A model generated the notes under the pieces. It did no database searches. It had not been told where the DNA came from and was given only the letters and a program-made list of their open reading frames with translations. Positions 23,779 to 36,359 of a stretch of DNA of 64,000 nt are shown in pieces (position 1 is the stretch's first letter; every line of letters begins with the position of its first letter). Where the stretch lies: the NCBI GenBank assembly GCA_005656395.1, contig SRSI01000048.1, forward strand, positions 1,116,001 to 1,180,000, read 5' to 3'. Made by a program: the position numbers and the translations under genes. Source of the stretch: Strongyloides papillosus (lineage: Eukaryota; Nematoda; Chromadorea; Rhabditida; Strongyloididae).

Positions 23779-26672
23779 ATGGATGAAAAAAACATAAAAT
23801 TAATAGGAATCATATTTTTTTTAATATTCTGTTTTTGTTATATTTTAAACATAAAGTAAGTAGTTAAAGTATTTGTTTAAATTTAGATTAATTTGTTTTT
23901 ATAAAATATTGTAGTGCAACAACATTAATATGTTGTTTTGTTAGTTTAATTATCGGAGCTTCAATTGGGTCAGGAATTATCGTTAATGCTGATGAAATTC
24001 AAGGAATAATTGATAGAAAATTAAAAAAAAAATATATAATAGATGAAGATATGGTAAATGGTAGTAAAAAGAAAGACATTAAAAATAATAGGTATGATGA
24101 AAATTTGTTATTTTATGTGGAGGAGGAGTTAAATGAAAAAAATAGAATTATTCCTAGAAAGAATTATAGAAAGATACATAAATTCATGGTATTTATCAGA
24201 ATTTGAAAATGATACGGCTTTTATTGGTGAGATACGTCATCATTGTTGTTTTGCTGGTAGAAGGATACTTAGTCTGATTAAGAAAACAGATTTTGAAGGC
24301 CTTATTATAGAAGAAGTACTTCCACAAATTCTCTTGCACTTTCAAAGGATGGGAAATTGTGATAATGAAATAAAAGAAGATAAAAGTACTTTATGTGAAT
24401 TTTTTAAGACGATTCCCATTATGGTTTGAGAGGAAATTTAAATTGTCAAAGATATATGAATGTATTGAGTGAAAAAATTTTACGAAAAATTATTGATGTC
24501 AAAAGAATTTCCGGAAAAGTTGGGGATAACAATAGTGTCAATTGTACGTGGCCCAGTAAGACTGGTTTATATCTTCTTCAAGATTTAGTAACAAATTTTA
24601 TTTTCTCACCCCTTATTGAATTTTTAAGTGAACCCGATAATATTAATAAATTATTTCTACAATTAGTAGATGGATCACCTACAAATGATACTAATATTAA
24701 TGATAATAAAAAAGAAGTCATGTTTTTACATGGATTAGAAGAACAAATACACTGTACAATACAAGATTCATTATTACAAGTTAAATTGGGAAAAATAATT
24801 AGAGATCCCCGTCTCCTACAGACATTTGAAATATTCTTAGAAGATTTTAATGGCCCACTAGCATTACTACAAATATTAAAAAATTTAGATGGTATACATA
24901 AAACATTAATAAAAATAGAGAAAGTGGATGATAGTGAAATGGTGTTAAGAGAAATAGAGTTTGATCTCCACCAAATATATGCAACATGGAAAGTTTTTGT
25001 CAATGAAAATGAGAAAGAAATTATTAAATTGAATACATTATTTTTGAATGAAAGTATGTTTAAGGGATTAAAAAATGATCTTGATAATAAAAATATACAT
25101 GCAATTGATAAAGTAATAGAGGAGGCTTATAGAAAAGTTTATGAAATATTGTCAAAAAATTTTGTTATTCCGTTTTCACAAAGTGAATGTTTTTTTGGAT
25201 ATCTTTGTGGTAGTTCACCCGTTGATGTTGATCAATTTCAATTATCAAATAATGCTTTGTCAATTGATAGTATTAATGGTAGTAATTGTGGAAAAATACC
25301 TGAAAATTCACTGTCATTTGCCAGTTTCCGTAAAAGAGTATGGAGTGTCATGATTCCTAACACCAATGATAGTAATGATGATTTGGAGGATGAATCCTAT
25401 GAGTTAGCTCCGAGTGTTGAGACACCATTAGATACAGCAGAATATAATAATCTCGGAATTTTAACAATATTAAAAAGTAGTACAAAATTAAGTATAAGAA
25501 TTGAAGATATTGAAATGAGAAGAGATTCAATAGCAAGTAGAACTTATTATGTTTATGCTATTGCTGTCATCTCGACAGACATCTCAACATCTGAACCGAC
25601 ATCCGTTGAGTGGACTGTCCTCAGGAAACCGGAAGAGTTTTATATACTACAACAAAAATTACTTGAAAAACATGGGAGTGCTCTAACACAATTTCAATCA
25701 TTACCTCCAAAAAAAAGTATTACATCACGTGATAAAATAGCATTATTGGAAAATTTACATGTTTTTGAAAATTTTCTTAATGATATAAATCACCATTCGT
25801 TACTTCAAAGATCAGATTTGTTCTTTAATTTCTTATCAACACCTGACGAGTTTAAAGATTCGTTAACATTATCAGAGCTAAACCCATGGAGAATTGTTAA
25901 GAAAGTACCACAAAAATTAAGTAGAGAAAAAGGACAAAATTTAAAATCATTTATCCTTAATTCATTAGCCAACCTTCTTGCTCCACCATCATCAAATGTA
26001 TATAGTTATTATGGTAGAAGCCATTCCAATTTTGATACATTTTCATTTAACGATAATATGTCATCTTCATCAATATGTGATTCAGAGTTACTATCAACAA
26101 AATATAAAAATAGTAGTAATAATAAAAATAAAAATTACAGTAATATGATAACATCAAAAAATGATGGAGATAATTGTATAGATGAATGTTTATCTTTATC
26201 TTTAAATATTGATAAGAAGATGAAACCAAACTTTTATAATACTTTACTAATATTTTTGCTCAATATAACTTCGCTTCCGACATGGATTCTATATCCAGCA
26301 CTATTTCTGGAGTATCTTTTTTCAAATGTTATATCAAGTTACATAACCAATTATCTTACTAATCAAATTAACCTTCTACTAAAACCATCAACATTTTCAA
26401 GTATTATAACTTCTATTCATTCAACAATTTTTGATTCAAACTACGAAGTTGTAACAACAGAGGAGAAAAATCTTCGTAGACAGTTAGCTAGACGTAAATT
26501 CAAAGATATTTCACTTTCCATAATACCATTCTATAGTTATTTTAAAATGGATCTCAAAAAATATGAACATTCAATAGAAAATATTTTTAATGCTTCACAA
26601 TGTCAGGAGCTAAACAAGCAATTAGTAATTGTTGTCCTTGATAAAATCATTGACAATTTGTTTAACAAATAA
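23779..26672 (+). CDS. SNX14-like sorting nexin (TM, PXA, RGS-like, PX, Nexin-C), two compensating frame breaks
   Basis: Exon 1 is 23779-23855, exon 2 is 23915-26672; about 944 residues, nearly the length of human SNX14. SNX14 is an ER-anchored sorting nexin at lipid-droplet contacts. Order: two N-terminal hydrophobic segments (one per exon), a PXA domain (FLERIIERYINSWY onward, about 120-300), an RGS-like region (LLQTFEIFLEDFNGPLALLQ), a PX domain around 560-680 with RKPEEFYILQQKLLEKHG and FQSLPPKKS, and a C-terminal nexin domain. Frame breaks: one base too many in the seven-A run 24136-24142, then one base too few near 24405-24422 (a CCC run is a candidate). Together they leave 290 bases of PXA out of phase but restore the original frame. 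An in-frame intron does not explain the second. No other lesions are present. Confidence 0.88.
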
Positions 26673-26856
26673 AAGTGAAATTTTATTATGTTTAAAAATT
26701 AAAATAGTATATTTTAGAATAAATAATAAATTATAACATATTAGGTGAGAAAAAATATTTGTAGAGAGATAGAAAGATTGTTTGATGACAAAAAACCGGA
26801 TTGTTGAAGTATTTTTATTTGTTTGAATTTAATTTTTTTTAATTAAAATTTTCTTT

Positions 26857-29675
26857 TTAGTCTTTTCCTTCCTCACTAGATACATATTCATATTCTAGAA
26901 TTATGACAATAAAGTAATACATAAACATTTTTAATGATAAGGGGTTTTTATTAGTTAGATTGATAATATTTACTTACCTGGTACTTCAGTTGTTGTTGTC
27001 GTCGTCTTAATCTTCCTTCTTCTCTTTTTATTCTTTTTTGTATTTGTTGTAGATTCAACCGTAGTTACCTCATCAGTTAGATCCATATTGTCATTTAAAT
27101 TATCAATTGGTATTGGATTTGGTGTTGGTATATTGGTTTCACTATCACCAACAACTGCCTCACTAACGCCTTCATTCCTAACTGGAGTAGATGACAATTT
27201 AACAACCTTATTTTGTGTTGGTTTTACAAGAACCTTTGGTTTGATACCCCTTTCCTCTGCCAGGAGTCTTGTTTGATGTCTGAAATCAACTATCTCACCT
27301 GCATTTAACTCCTCATTAAAATCACAATCAACACGATCAAATATTCTTTTAATATCTTTAAAACTAAATCCATATTTTGAGTGGACTAATGAAGCAACCT
27401 CATCAACAGTAACTTTATCATCACCATTTGTATCAAATTTACCCATATTTTCATTGATTATTTTTATTGAACTTGATCTAACCATTCTCAGGAAATCAGC
27501 AAACTCAACTTTATCAAGGAGTTGATCTTTATTCTGATCAGCAACTACAAATAATGAATAACAATCTTTTGCCTCTAAATCATCTTCTTCTCTTGTCTTA
27601 TCTTCAGCCTCCTCAAGATCAATCATCCCATTAAGATTTTTATCCCATTGTCTAATAATTAAATTTGCTGTCTTAATACTTTTACTTCTTATAACACTCC
27701 TAAATCCAGCAAACTCAACCTCATCAAGTTGATTATCTTCATTCTCATCAGCCTGTCCAAACATTGGAGCTAATTGCCATTCATCATATCCATAATGTTC
27801 AAAAGCAATCTTTTTTGCCTCATCAAGTGATATTGTATTACTTTTATCAAAGTCAAGAACTTTTATTGCTCTTTTAGCTGTATCAACAGCTTTAGCACGG
27901 ACAAGGCGAAGGAAATCAGCAAATTCTGCTGGGTTAAGTTCACCATTTCTATCATCATCACATGATGCTATCATAACCTCAACCTCCTCATCACTAATTC
28001 CCTCCTGTTCATAGGCAACTTTTTTAGTTTCAGCAGCATCCATACTGAAATCATTATTACTATCATAAAATTTCATTATTTGCCTTGCCAATCTAATACT
28101 CATACCACGAAGACGTCTTCTAAAGATAGCAAAACCATTAATGTCAAGTTCTATATTAGGATTTGACACAACCAAAAGCCATATCCTCTCAACATCACGA
28201 TATCCAATACCATACTCCTTAAGAACGTACTTTTTAGCTTCATCTATACTTAATTTTCCATTCCTATCAGTATCAACATTTTGTAAATACCTCTGGGCAG
28301 CATTAAGAGCCTTCTCAATAATTAACGGTTTCATGTCAGTAAATTCATTCCAATCCAAGACATTATTTCTATCTCCATCAACAGTATTAAAAATATCCTG
28401 TACTACTGAACCACTTAATCCATGGTGAACGAAAGCGGCATACTCCACCTCATTAAAATCTAATACTCCATCTAAATTAATATCAATTGTCTTGTCAAAG
28501 GCATGTCTTGATGGAACTTTTTTTGGTGATGATGTATGGAATGTTTGTGATTTTTGTGTATCAATTTCCTTATTTATTGCCTCTTTACCAACTACTTCTG
28601 ATGTTGGAATATTTTTAATACCATGTATTGCATTTTCTGAAACAAAAAAATGTAATGATAAAAAAAATATATTGAGATAATAAGGTCATTTGGAGATTTA
28701 TGATAAAGTTTTTTGTATGATTAATATGTTATAAGAAAACAAACGATTAAAACTAGATGGATGTGATGTGATGGATGGTGTAAATTTTTAATCTATTTTA
28801 TTACCATATATGGAAAATTCTCTACTGGAGTGTAAGTTGGAGGTAGAGGTTAAAGAATTTTTTGGTGGGATTAGTGATACTGTTTTAGTTGGTGCTTCGG
28901 AATTGTGATTATTAAGGTTACGTGTCACATGTTCATTATATGATTCTACATATTGTGCCTTGGTGTTAGTAGTTTTAACATCTGGATATGCAATGTGAAA
29001 ATTTTTAGTACTCTCTTCAAATCTGTTTCTTTGTGGAAAGTGATAATCAGTGGGAAATGTAGAAAACATATTTAGTGAAGGGTGTTGTTGCATTCTTTGA
29101 AAATAATTAGAAAATGGTGATATAGGATACTCTTGAAATCTATTCCATTGTAAATTTTGTTGAATACCTGAAATTGGAAATTGTTGTGATTGTTGTTTAG
29201 GGTATTGCATATCAGGTGATATACTACTAAATTGCATCCGAGCAGCTGGATGACGAGGAATATCAGGATCTTTTTCATCTCTTTCAGAAATCATTTGTCC
29301 TCTAATAGGTGAAAATTTTGCTGGTATAGTTATAAATCCTGCAGGAATTTTAGGGATAGTATATTTTGGTATTTCAGGTTGATTTTCCATATCAGGTATT
29401 AACATTGAGTCAGGGATATAGACAGCAGACTGATATGTGTGTGATCTTTTTGTGACTATTCGTGGAGCTAATTAAAAGTTTTATAATATTATTAAAAAAA
29501 AATAATATTCTTGTGAATTAATTTTAAAGTAAAAAATGAATTAAGCAAAAGCATTTTGTGATAAATTATGTTATAAAAACATACCATTATGGTGATTAAT
29601 TGTATCTGCTGTTAATTTAGATGTCCCAAATAACAGTAACAGGTAAATTAAGTTAATTAACAACGACGCAGACAT
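26857..29675 (-). CDS. Secreted protein with about 12 EF-hand-like motifs
   Basis: Minus-strand exons 29675-29585, 29467-28805, 28636-26978 and 26894-26857; about 816 residues. The first three joints are each phase 1 and fit cleanly. Exon 1 is a signal peptide (INLIYLLLLFGTSKLTA). Exon 2 is a Pro/Gln/Met-rich, probably disordered segment. Exon 3 carries about 12 EF-hand-like loops in pairs, for example DVDGDRN-type DGDRNNVLDWNEF, DTDRNGKLSIDEA, DDDRNGELNPAEF, DENEDNQLDEVEF and DTNGDDKVTVDEV; others are degenerate. A Thr/Lys-rich tail follows. A perfect donor (CAG GTAAGT) at 26977 lies just before the read-through stop at 26970-26972; splicing to 26894 adds an acidic end instead. Calcium binding in the secretory pathway or outside the cell is inferred. 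I know no exact orthologue. Confidence 0.83.
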
Positions 29676-30446
29676 TCTAAAATAATAAAAATGTTTAAAT
29701 ATTTAGGGTGATATGTTTCGCAATCATAGGTGTAAGTGAAGATATTTGATTTGTAACTATATATGGGATTTTTTATATGTTTTTAATATGTTATCTACAT
29801 CATTATTCTCATCCTTCAATTCGAATTTTTTTGTTATCCTATCAACAAATGGGTCAGATGTCATGATCAGGAATGAATAATATATTTGTATTAAATGATA
29901 AAATATATACCAAGTTACTATATAAAAATTTATGGTAATGAAAAGTAGTAAAATATATTTAGTTATACAAATAAAGATTCATCACTATAAAAATGCAATA
30001 GTGACCTGAAGGAATCTGATTTTATACACTATCAACTGCCTGGAATTTCTCTTTAATTATTGTAATATAGCAAAACATACTGTTATTTTATCCAAACATA
30101 ATTTTTTTATATATAAAAATAGAAAACAGATAAAGTGAAATTATTACCCCTCCTAAATAGAAACCTGCCTCAGTGTATTTCTATAATTAGAAAAGTATAA
30201 TAATTCAAATTTATCACATTACTTTGCCAAAAAACAAGATACCACAGACAAGTATTTTTAATAATAAAATGCGATTATATCATTATTTTATCTCTAAACT
30301 GTCACTTTTTAAAGTGTCTTCCTTTATTTATTAAGAAACTTTTTTGTTATATCAAAAACAATAACGGATAAAAATTATCTATATAAAATAGTTTGTAAAC
30401 ATATAAATTTTATTATTACACTTCTTTAGAATAAAAAATACTTGTA
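29676..30446. other. Intergenic
   Basis: About 770 bases of A+T-rich DNA between two minus-strand genes: the EF-hand gene promoter side and the PEX11 3' side. Nothing recognised. Confidence 0.55.
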
Positions 30447-31079
30447 TTAAAAGACCTTGTATAAACCAATCAAAGAAGCAACTAATGAAAGTCTTGCTGT
30501 TGTTTTTGTTGGTAATTTTTGACTCCACAAAAAAGGGAATGATAAAGAATTTATTGCTGGAATGAGATCTGATGTCAAACCAACAGTTGTAATAATATCT
30601 TCTCTAACTTCATTTATATCTTTTCGTTTATAATATTTAATAAATATTTGTCTAATTCCTTTTATAATTCCTGTAATTAATGCACAAATCCATAAATATA
30701 AACAATATTTATAATATTTTGCACTATCAACAGCAATTAGTTTTGCATCCCCTATCCATGCTATTAACTCTACAATACCGTATACTGAGTAGATACCCGT
30801 TATCCCAGCTCCAAGTGAATAGTCAATTTTATCTTTTGCTTCATATAATAATTTCCATGTATCAAGACATGCTTTGTACATTCCAATATGATTAAATTGT
30901 CTAAATATCATTCTTGCTGCAGATAACTGTTTAGCTAGTATCATTATACTTTCTGAAGTTGTTCCACCAACTTTGTCTGCTAATAGTATGAGACCAAAAT
31001 ACAATGATCTAACAAATTTATCTCTTCCAGGATAGGTAGAAAGTGTCCGTACAATCCGTTGTAGTGTAATATCTTCCAT
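30447..31079 (-). CDS. Peroxisomal membrane protein PEX11 family
   Basis: Single-exon minus-strand gene of 210 residues starting at the ATG complementary to 31077-31079. PEX11 proteins shape and divide peroxisomes. The N-terminal amphipathic region contains LSTYPGRDKFVRSLYFG (the Y-x-GRDK-x-R core seen in PEX11), followed by LSAARMIFRQFNHIG, WKLLYEAKD, two hydrophobic segments (about 98-115 and 126-142) and a hydrophobic C-terminal helix. These features fit PEX11C/gamma-like proteins and C. elegans PRX-11. It lies 256 bases downstream of eIF6 on the same strand, so co-transcription with eIF6 first is possible. Confidence 0.9.
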   Translation of the reverse strand: MEDITLQRIVRTLSTYPGRDKFVRSLYFGLILLADKVGGTTSESIMILAKQLSAARMIFRQFNHIGMYKACLDTWKLLYEAKDKIDYSLGAGITGIYSVYGIVELIAWIGDAKLIAVDSAKYYKYCLYLWICALITGIIKGIRQIFIKYYKRKDINEVREDIITTVGLTSDLIPAINSLSFPFLWSQKLPTKTTARLSLVASLIGLYKVF

Positions 31080-31335
31080 TGTCGAAAAATATTAGTAATA
31101 ACAACTGTACTTCAAAAGGAAAAATGATTATTTTTGTTGGAGAATCTACACTATATAAAGATTGATTGAATAATCAAAGCCTTGATAACATGTAGTGTAC
31201 TGTGTAGGTTGTAGTCTATTTTATTATAAATCAATATTACAATTATCAACACATTTATAAGTATCAAGAAAATTAAAACAGCACAAAAAGTAACAAATTA
31301 ATCATGAAAACGGTAAAAATTTAAAATTAACTAAG

Positions 31336-32120
31336 TTACAACATTGATTCAATTAGAGTATCGCGCAAATTAGTAGAAATTTGAGTAGGATTATTATCTC
31401 CAATTTTAAATATACTTTCTACGACTGATAATTCTGTTGAGGTTGTCTCTGAGCCACAAAAAGCAATCCAATCATTGACAACCATACCAGCTCCAATTAA
31501 TTCTGAACCACGATTAACTGTACCAGCGACAACTGGTACCTGAAGAAGTGATGAGATTTCCTTTTGAGTTTCAGGTGATGTTTTGGCAGCAACAAGTGCA
31601 CCCTGTGACGTAAAAGTACAATACGTACCTACAAGGGAATGTTCACCTAAATTTGTACGAAATACTTCAACTTTTAATACTTCAACAAGGGCTCTTTCTG
31701 TTTCTTGAGATATATCACCATGAACCAATGCAACATAATCATTACATGCAACAACGTTACCTAATGCAGATAACCTTTCATCAATTCTTCTTATATTAAC
31801 AGAATCCGGTAAAGAATTCCTAATGTGCTGTAACTCCTGGTCTGTAGTGGCATTGGGAACTAAAAGACCGTGTCTGTTACCAACTGCTAGTCTTCCAACA
31901 ATTCTTGTTCCTGCTATTGAAGCATGGACAACTGGAATGACATCACCAAGTTCATCCTCAAAAATACTATAAAAAAGGAAAATTACGAAATTAATATTTA
32001 AAAACTACTATACCTGAAGAAATTCTGTGAATTACCAATCCCTACAAGGCAATAACTGTTTGTTAGGAGTGTAAAAACACCAATATCATTACATCCTTCA
32101 TATTCGCATCTAACAGCCAT
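31336..32120 (-). CDS. eif-6: Eukaryotic translation initiation factor 6 (ribosome anti-association factor)
   Basis: Minus-strand exons 32120-32014 and 31966-31336 (phase 2, 47-base intron GTATAG...TATAG) give exactly 245 residues, the canonical eIF6 length. eIF6 binds the 60S subunit, works in its nucleolar and cytoplasmic maturation, and blocks premature joining to 40S. Exon 1 encodes [20 protein letters not shown] and ends in NSQNFFS; exon 2 has [18 protein letters not shown] and [17 protein letters not shown], then [20 protein letters not shown], and closes with [16 protein letters not shown] and a pentein-fold end. All five pentein repeats are present and intact. PEX11 follows 256 bases downstream. 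Confidence 0.97.
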
Positions 32121-33446
32121 ATTTTCTAACTTCAAACGATTCTATCAATAAATAAAATAGTGTATTTCAAAATGAATTAAAAAAATTCTATATAAATTAC
32201 TAAATCGTTGTAAGAACTCCCATTGGAACTTAATGTCTTTTGAAAGGTCATCTTAGCGCGATATGCTAACAGTTATATAACGTATGTACATACACATAAT
32301 CTAGAACATGTTTACAGCATCTTCCTTATGCTTCGCAGTGACATTTTTTTCAAGATAAAAAAGAATTGAAAACTCGTTGTTTGTGGTTTATTTTTTATAT
32401 TAAAATATTTATTTTCTTATATAATTTAACTTTTTTCCTGTTTATTTATTATTTTTCATTGTAATGTCAATAGTACGGTATTAAATATTTGTAATATTAT
32501 GTAGAAAAAATATGATGTTGACATTTAAAAGTGTATGTTAATTCAGAATGGAAATTGTACAAAGAATCTTTATTTCAATCATTAAAAACAAACTCTATAT
32601 ATTTTGTAGTTTATTTTCAAATATTTGATGTTTCATTTTATTAATTGAAATAATAAATAATTAATAATATTTATATTAAGTTACCAGAGAAATAGATATA
32701 TTTTTATTATTGGTGAGGATAGAAAAAAGGGATTAAATAGTATTGGTACGTTTTTTGGAGTATCTATAAGGTTAGTTATTTGTTTTACAAATGTAAATGA
32801 AAAACCTTTATGATTTTAAAGTGGTATTGAAAGTTGAATCTAGTTCACTCATATGTATGTACTTTATACCTCATATTGAGTTTGAAATTTTACTGTACCT
32901 TATGATAATTCTTATATTTTATTACAACAATCAATATTGATATCATATCTTTTTCTTTTGTTTGTCTGAATATTTATATGCGTAGGCTTACAACAACCTA
33001 TTTTTTTTGTAAATATTAAAAAATTTTTAGTTTGTTATTTTTATTTTATGTTTAATAATACACAAAATGATAAAAACACTTTCTTTAAAATGATGTATTT
33101 TCTCTCAAGTCAAAGTCTATAATTTTTTTGCTCCATAAATAAAGTATTATCGATAGTAAACATCTCCATTATATAAGCATTTTATGCAACATTAATTGTT
33201 AAACTATTTTCTAAGACTTTTTTCCTTAGCAAATTAATTTTCTCTCGAAAAATTAGTATTTTACTAATGTTTTATCATTTTCCAATGTGCTGATATAACC
33301 AAAAATATTACATACTAAAAAATTTAATTGATATAAAATGCTTATTTCTATTTAGGGAAGAGTATTTTGCATACATTTTTAAAATTGTGACAATCACACA
33401 TGGTGAAGGAATAATTATTTTTTAAAATATATTGTATTTTGTAAAT
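32121..33446. other. Intergenic between divergent genes
   Basis: About 1.3 kb between eIF6 (minus) and SLC35C2 (plus). Nothing but A+T-rich sequence; expected to hold both promoters. No upstream coding exon for SLC35C2 seen. Confidence 0.55.
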
Positions 33447-34597
33447 ATGATGCAACTATTTTTGGTGGCTTTCCTATACTATCTACTATCAATTGGTCTA
33501 ACATTTTTTCAAAAACAATTTATAAAGGTATGTTATAAAATATTATATATTATTTAGAGTGCAATATTTTTTATAATGCACTATTTTTTAGACTTTTCAT
33601 TTTCCATTATTTATTGTAGCTGGTCATTATTTGACGAAACTTCTTGTTGGTTATATTTCAAGAATATTTTTGGAATGGAAACGTGGAGGGAAAAAGGTCA
33701 GATTGCCAGTCAAAGATCAACTCTATTATTTACTACCAATAGGAGTCTGTGCATCATTTGACATTGGTTTATCTAATTGGGCATTAGAATATGTAACAGT
33801 TTCACTATATACAATGGCGAAATCCTCCTCCATTCTTTTCATATTCTTATTTTCAATACTATTAAATCTAGAACGATGGAGGACATCATTAGCCATGAGT
33901 TCCGGCTTGATAGCTATTGGATTGTTTCTCTTTACTTGGAGATCTAATCAATTGGACATCTTAGGACTTGTTCTTGTAGAGTTAGCTGCATTGTGTACAG
34001 GTATCAGGTGGACAGTCTCACAATTAATAATGCAGCAGGAAGAATCCCCAACAACAATAAAAAATCCAATCGATATGATTGTTCATGTTCAACCATGGAT
34101 GATTTTAGCAATTCTTCCATTAGCATGGGTTTTTGAGGGCAATGACATACAAAGTTATAATCACCCTGACATAACATTACCTATGATATTTGTAAATATA
34201 TTTTTTGGTGGTTTATTAGCTTTTTCAATGGAAGTGACTGAATATGCATTACTTCTTAAAACATCTGGTATCACATTAAATATTCTCGGAATCATTAAGG
34301 TAAGACATCCTAAAAAACAAGTTTTAAATTAAAACAAAATAATAAAAAAAAAGTTATAACAGGAATAATTTTGTTAACTTGTAGGAATTAATTACACTTC
34401 TGTTAGCACATTACATACATCATGATAAATTAACAACAATAAATGGAGCTGGGTTGATATTATGTATAACAGGAATGATTTTACATGCGCTAACGAAACA
34501 GAAAAAAAATATGCATTTAAATAGGATCGGGAATGCTTCAACAAATGGAGAAGATGAAAAAAGATTACTAATGTCTGAGGTTGGTGAAACTGCTTGA
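33447..34597 (+). CDS. SLC35C2-like nucleotide-sugar transporter family protein
   Basis: Exons 33447-33527, 33592-34299 and 34385-34597, all in phase 0, give 333 residues. Two adjacent ATGs (33447, 33450) could start it. The second acceptor (TTTTTTAG before 33592) was chosen because only that frame gives TFHFPLFIVAGHYLTKLL, the family's second helix. About ten membrane helices follow, with the drug/metabolite-transporter motifs LPIGVCASFDIGLSNWAL and YTMAKSSSILFIFLFS and a last exon ELITLLLAHY...GLILCITGMILHAL. SLC35C2 (OVCOV1) sits in the early Golgi and affects Notch fucosylation in mammals; its substrate is not settled. The C-terminus is a short polar cytosolic tail. Confidence 0.93.
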
Positions 34598-34861
34598 TAA
34601 TGTACATACAATTTATATTTTAAAGATAAAAAAAAAGAAAAAAAATGAGCAAAATCGTGTATGAAAAAAACTAACTAGGAGTATACATATCAAGCGGAAT
34701 TTTAAAATTTAGAAAAAAAGTAAAATACTACTTTGTATTACATGTAGAAAAAGAACGAATTTTGAAAGATAAATTATTAATTTTAGTTGTAGTTTTTTTT
34801 TCTTACTTACAATAAAAACAAAAATAAATTGACTTTTTAATAACCTTTAAAAATTCCTCCA

Positions 34862-36359
34862 TTAATTTAGGTTGGAGAATCCATTCCCTTGTTGATTAGC
34901 CATATGTGCTAATGCTTGATTTATCATTGGATTGTTACCAAAAAAGAGGTGTTGTGTATTCATAGGCATTTGTTGATTACCAAGTGGAAATGGATTCAGA
35001 GATTGTGGTAGAACTGTTGGAGGTGGAATTATTGGTGGAGGTATAAAAGTATACGGTGAGACATCTTGTGATCCCATTCTAATGGGATTTCCATGGTTAA
35101 CAGATGGTGGTGGAGGAATATGTGTTATGGGTGGCGGCATCATTGGTGGTTCAAATGGCAACCTCCCACGTTCATCAAAAAGATTCTTCAGATTTCCAGG
35201 TAATGTTATTGGATCTATCAGATTTCCTTCAAATAAGGTATCTATATCATGAGGTAAAACAGCATGAGGAATCTCTCCAAATCCCTTATCTTTATTCCAG
35301 TAATTTAATAATTTCGGATCCTTTTGAATCTCTTTACCTACTGCCCATTCAAGCTAAAATATGATAAAAAAATTGTAAATATAAGATTATAAATAAAACT
35401 TACAGATGCGTATTTCTTATCAATTTTAACTTCTCTTCTTTTTCCTAAACATTGTAAAGCTTCTTCCCTTGTTTTGAAAGTTACATAGGCGCAGCCTCTT
35501 TTAATGATAAGCATAACTTTTTCAACATTACCATATGATTTCAATCTTTCAACTATTTGATCTTCTCTAATTGTTTGAGTTAATTTTTTAACAACAACAG
35601 TTCTTGAGTATATTAACATGTGATTTAATTTTATTACCTCTGGTAAATCTAATTTTCTTCTTTCCTCTATTTTACGTTCCTCTGACTCTGACCGTACAGG
35701 TTCAGCCGGTGGTGGTGGTACATCAACAATACTTGTATCCATATTCATATCCTGTTGAGTATCATTGTTTGATGTTGTTGGTTCATCTTCTATACTCATA
35801 CTTGAGTTTGATCTTCTCCGATTACCATTACTACCATTATTTTTTGACTTGATATCTATTGTTTCTGGATCAATACCAATATCTTCACAGTATTTATATA
35901 TAGGAGCTAATACACTTTTATCAAATATCTTCTTAGCTTCCCACAATTTAACAACTCGGACGACCTTCTTCTTATCAGATACATTATTGAGAACATTTTT
36001 AATTGTTTTAAAAAGATTAACAGCAAATCTAACTCTAAATTTATCTTTTCCTTTGTATTTGTGTTTGGAGGCACATAATAGGGCATCTAAAATATAGATA
36101 CCAATTAATTTATATTTTGATGTAGTTTTCCATATAAATTTTTCAAGGTGCATAACAACATGTTTATAATTCGATACAGCGGCTAATCCTAATTTAGCTA
36201 TCTCTTCAATTCGTTGTTTACCAAAGGATGGTTTACTACTTGTCAATGCATGTAACTAAAAAATATATTTATATTTTAATGGGAATAATTTTTATAGAAT
36301 TTAATTACCTGTATTGAGAAAGATTCAACATTTTTAAAATCAGCTTCAGCAGAATTCAT
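34862..36359 (-). CDS. SCAF4/SCAF8-like RNA polymerase II CTD-binding, RNA-binding protein
   Basis: Minus-strand exons 36359-36309, 36255-35404 and 35353-34862 (both joints phase 0) encode 464 residues. SCAF4/SCAF8 bind the phosphorylated polymerase II tail and suppress early poly(A) site use. The N-terminal CID spans about 1-140 (AKLGLAAVSNYKHVVMHLEKF, then YKLIGIYILDALL and VVRVVKLWEAKKIF). A Ser/Asp linker follows, then an RRM at about 215-290 (RTVVVKKLTQTIREDQIV, KRGCAYVTFKTREEALQCL), directly followed by the family-specific LEWAVGKEIQKDP segment, and a Pro/Met/Asn-rich tail. It is shorter than the 1100-1200-residue human proteins, mostly through a short tail. Confidence 0.93.

Noticed and set aside
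24061..24145. Intron that would remove the first SNX14 frame break
   Set aside because: The phases fit, but the donor (GTAGTA) and acceptor (AAAAATAG) are poor, and it would delete residues that lead well into the PXA domain. A one-base extra A is simpler. Left for RNA-seq to decide.
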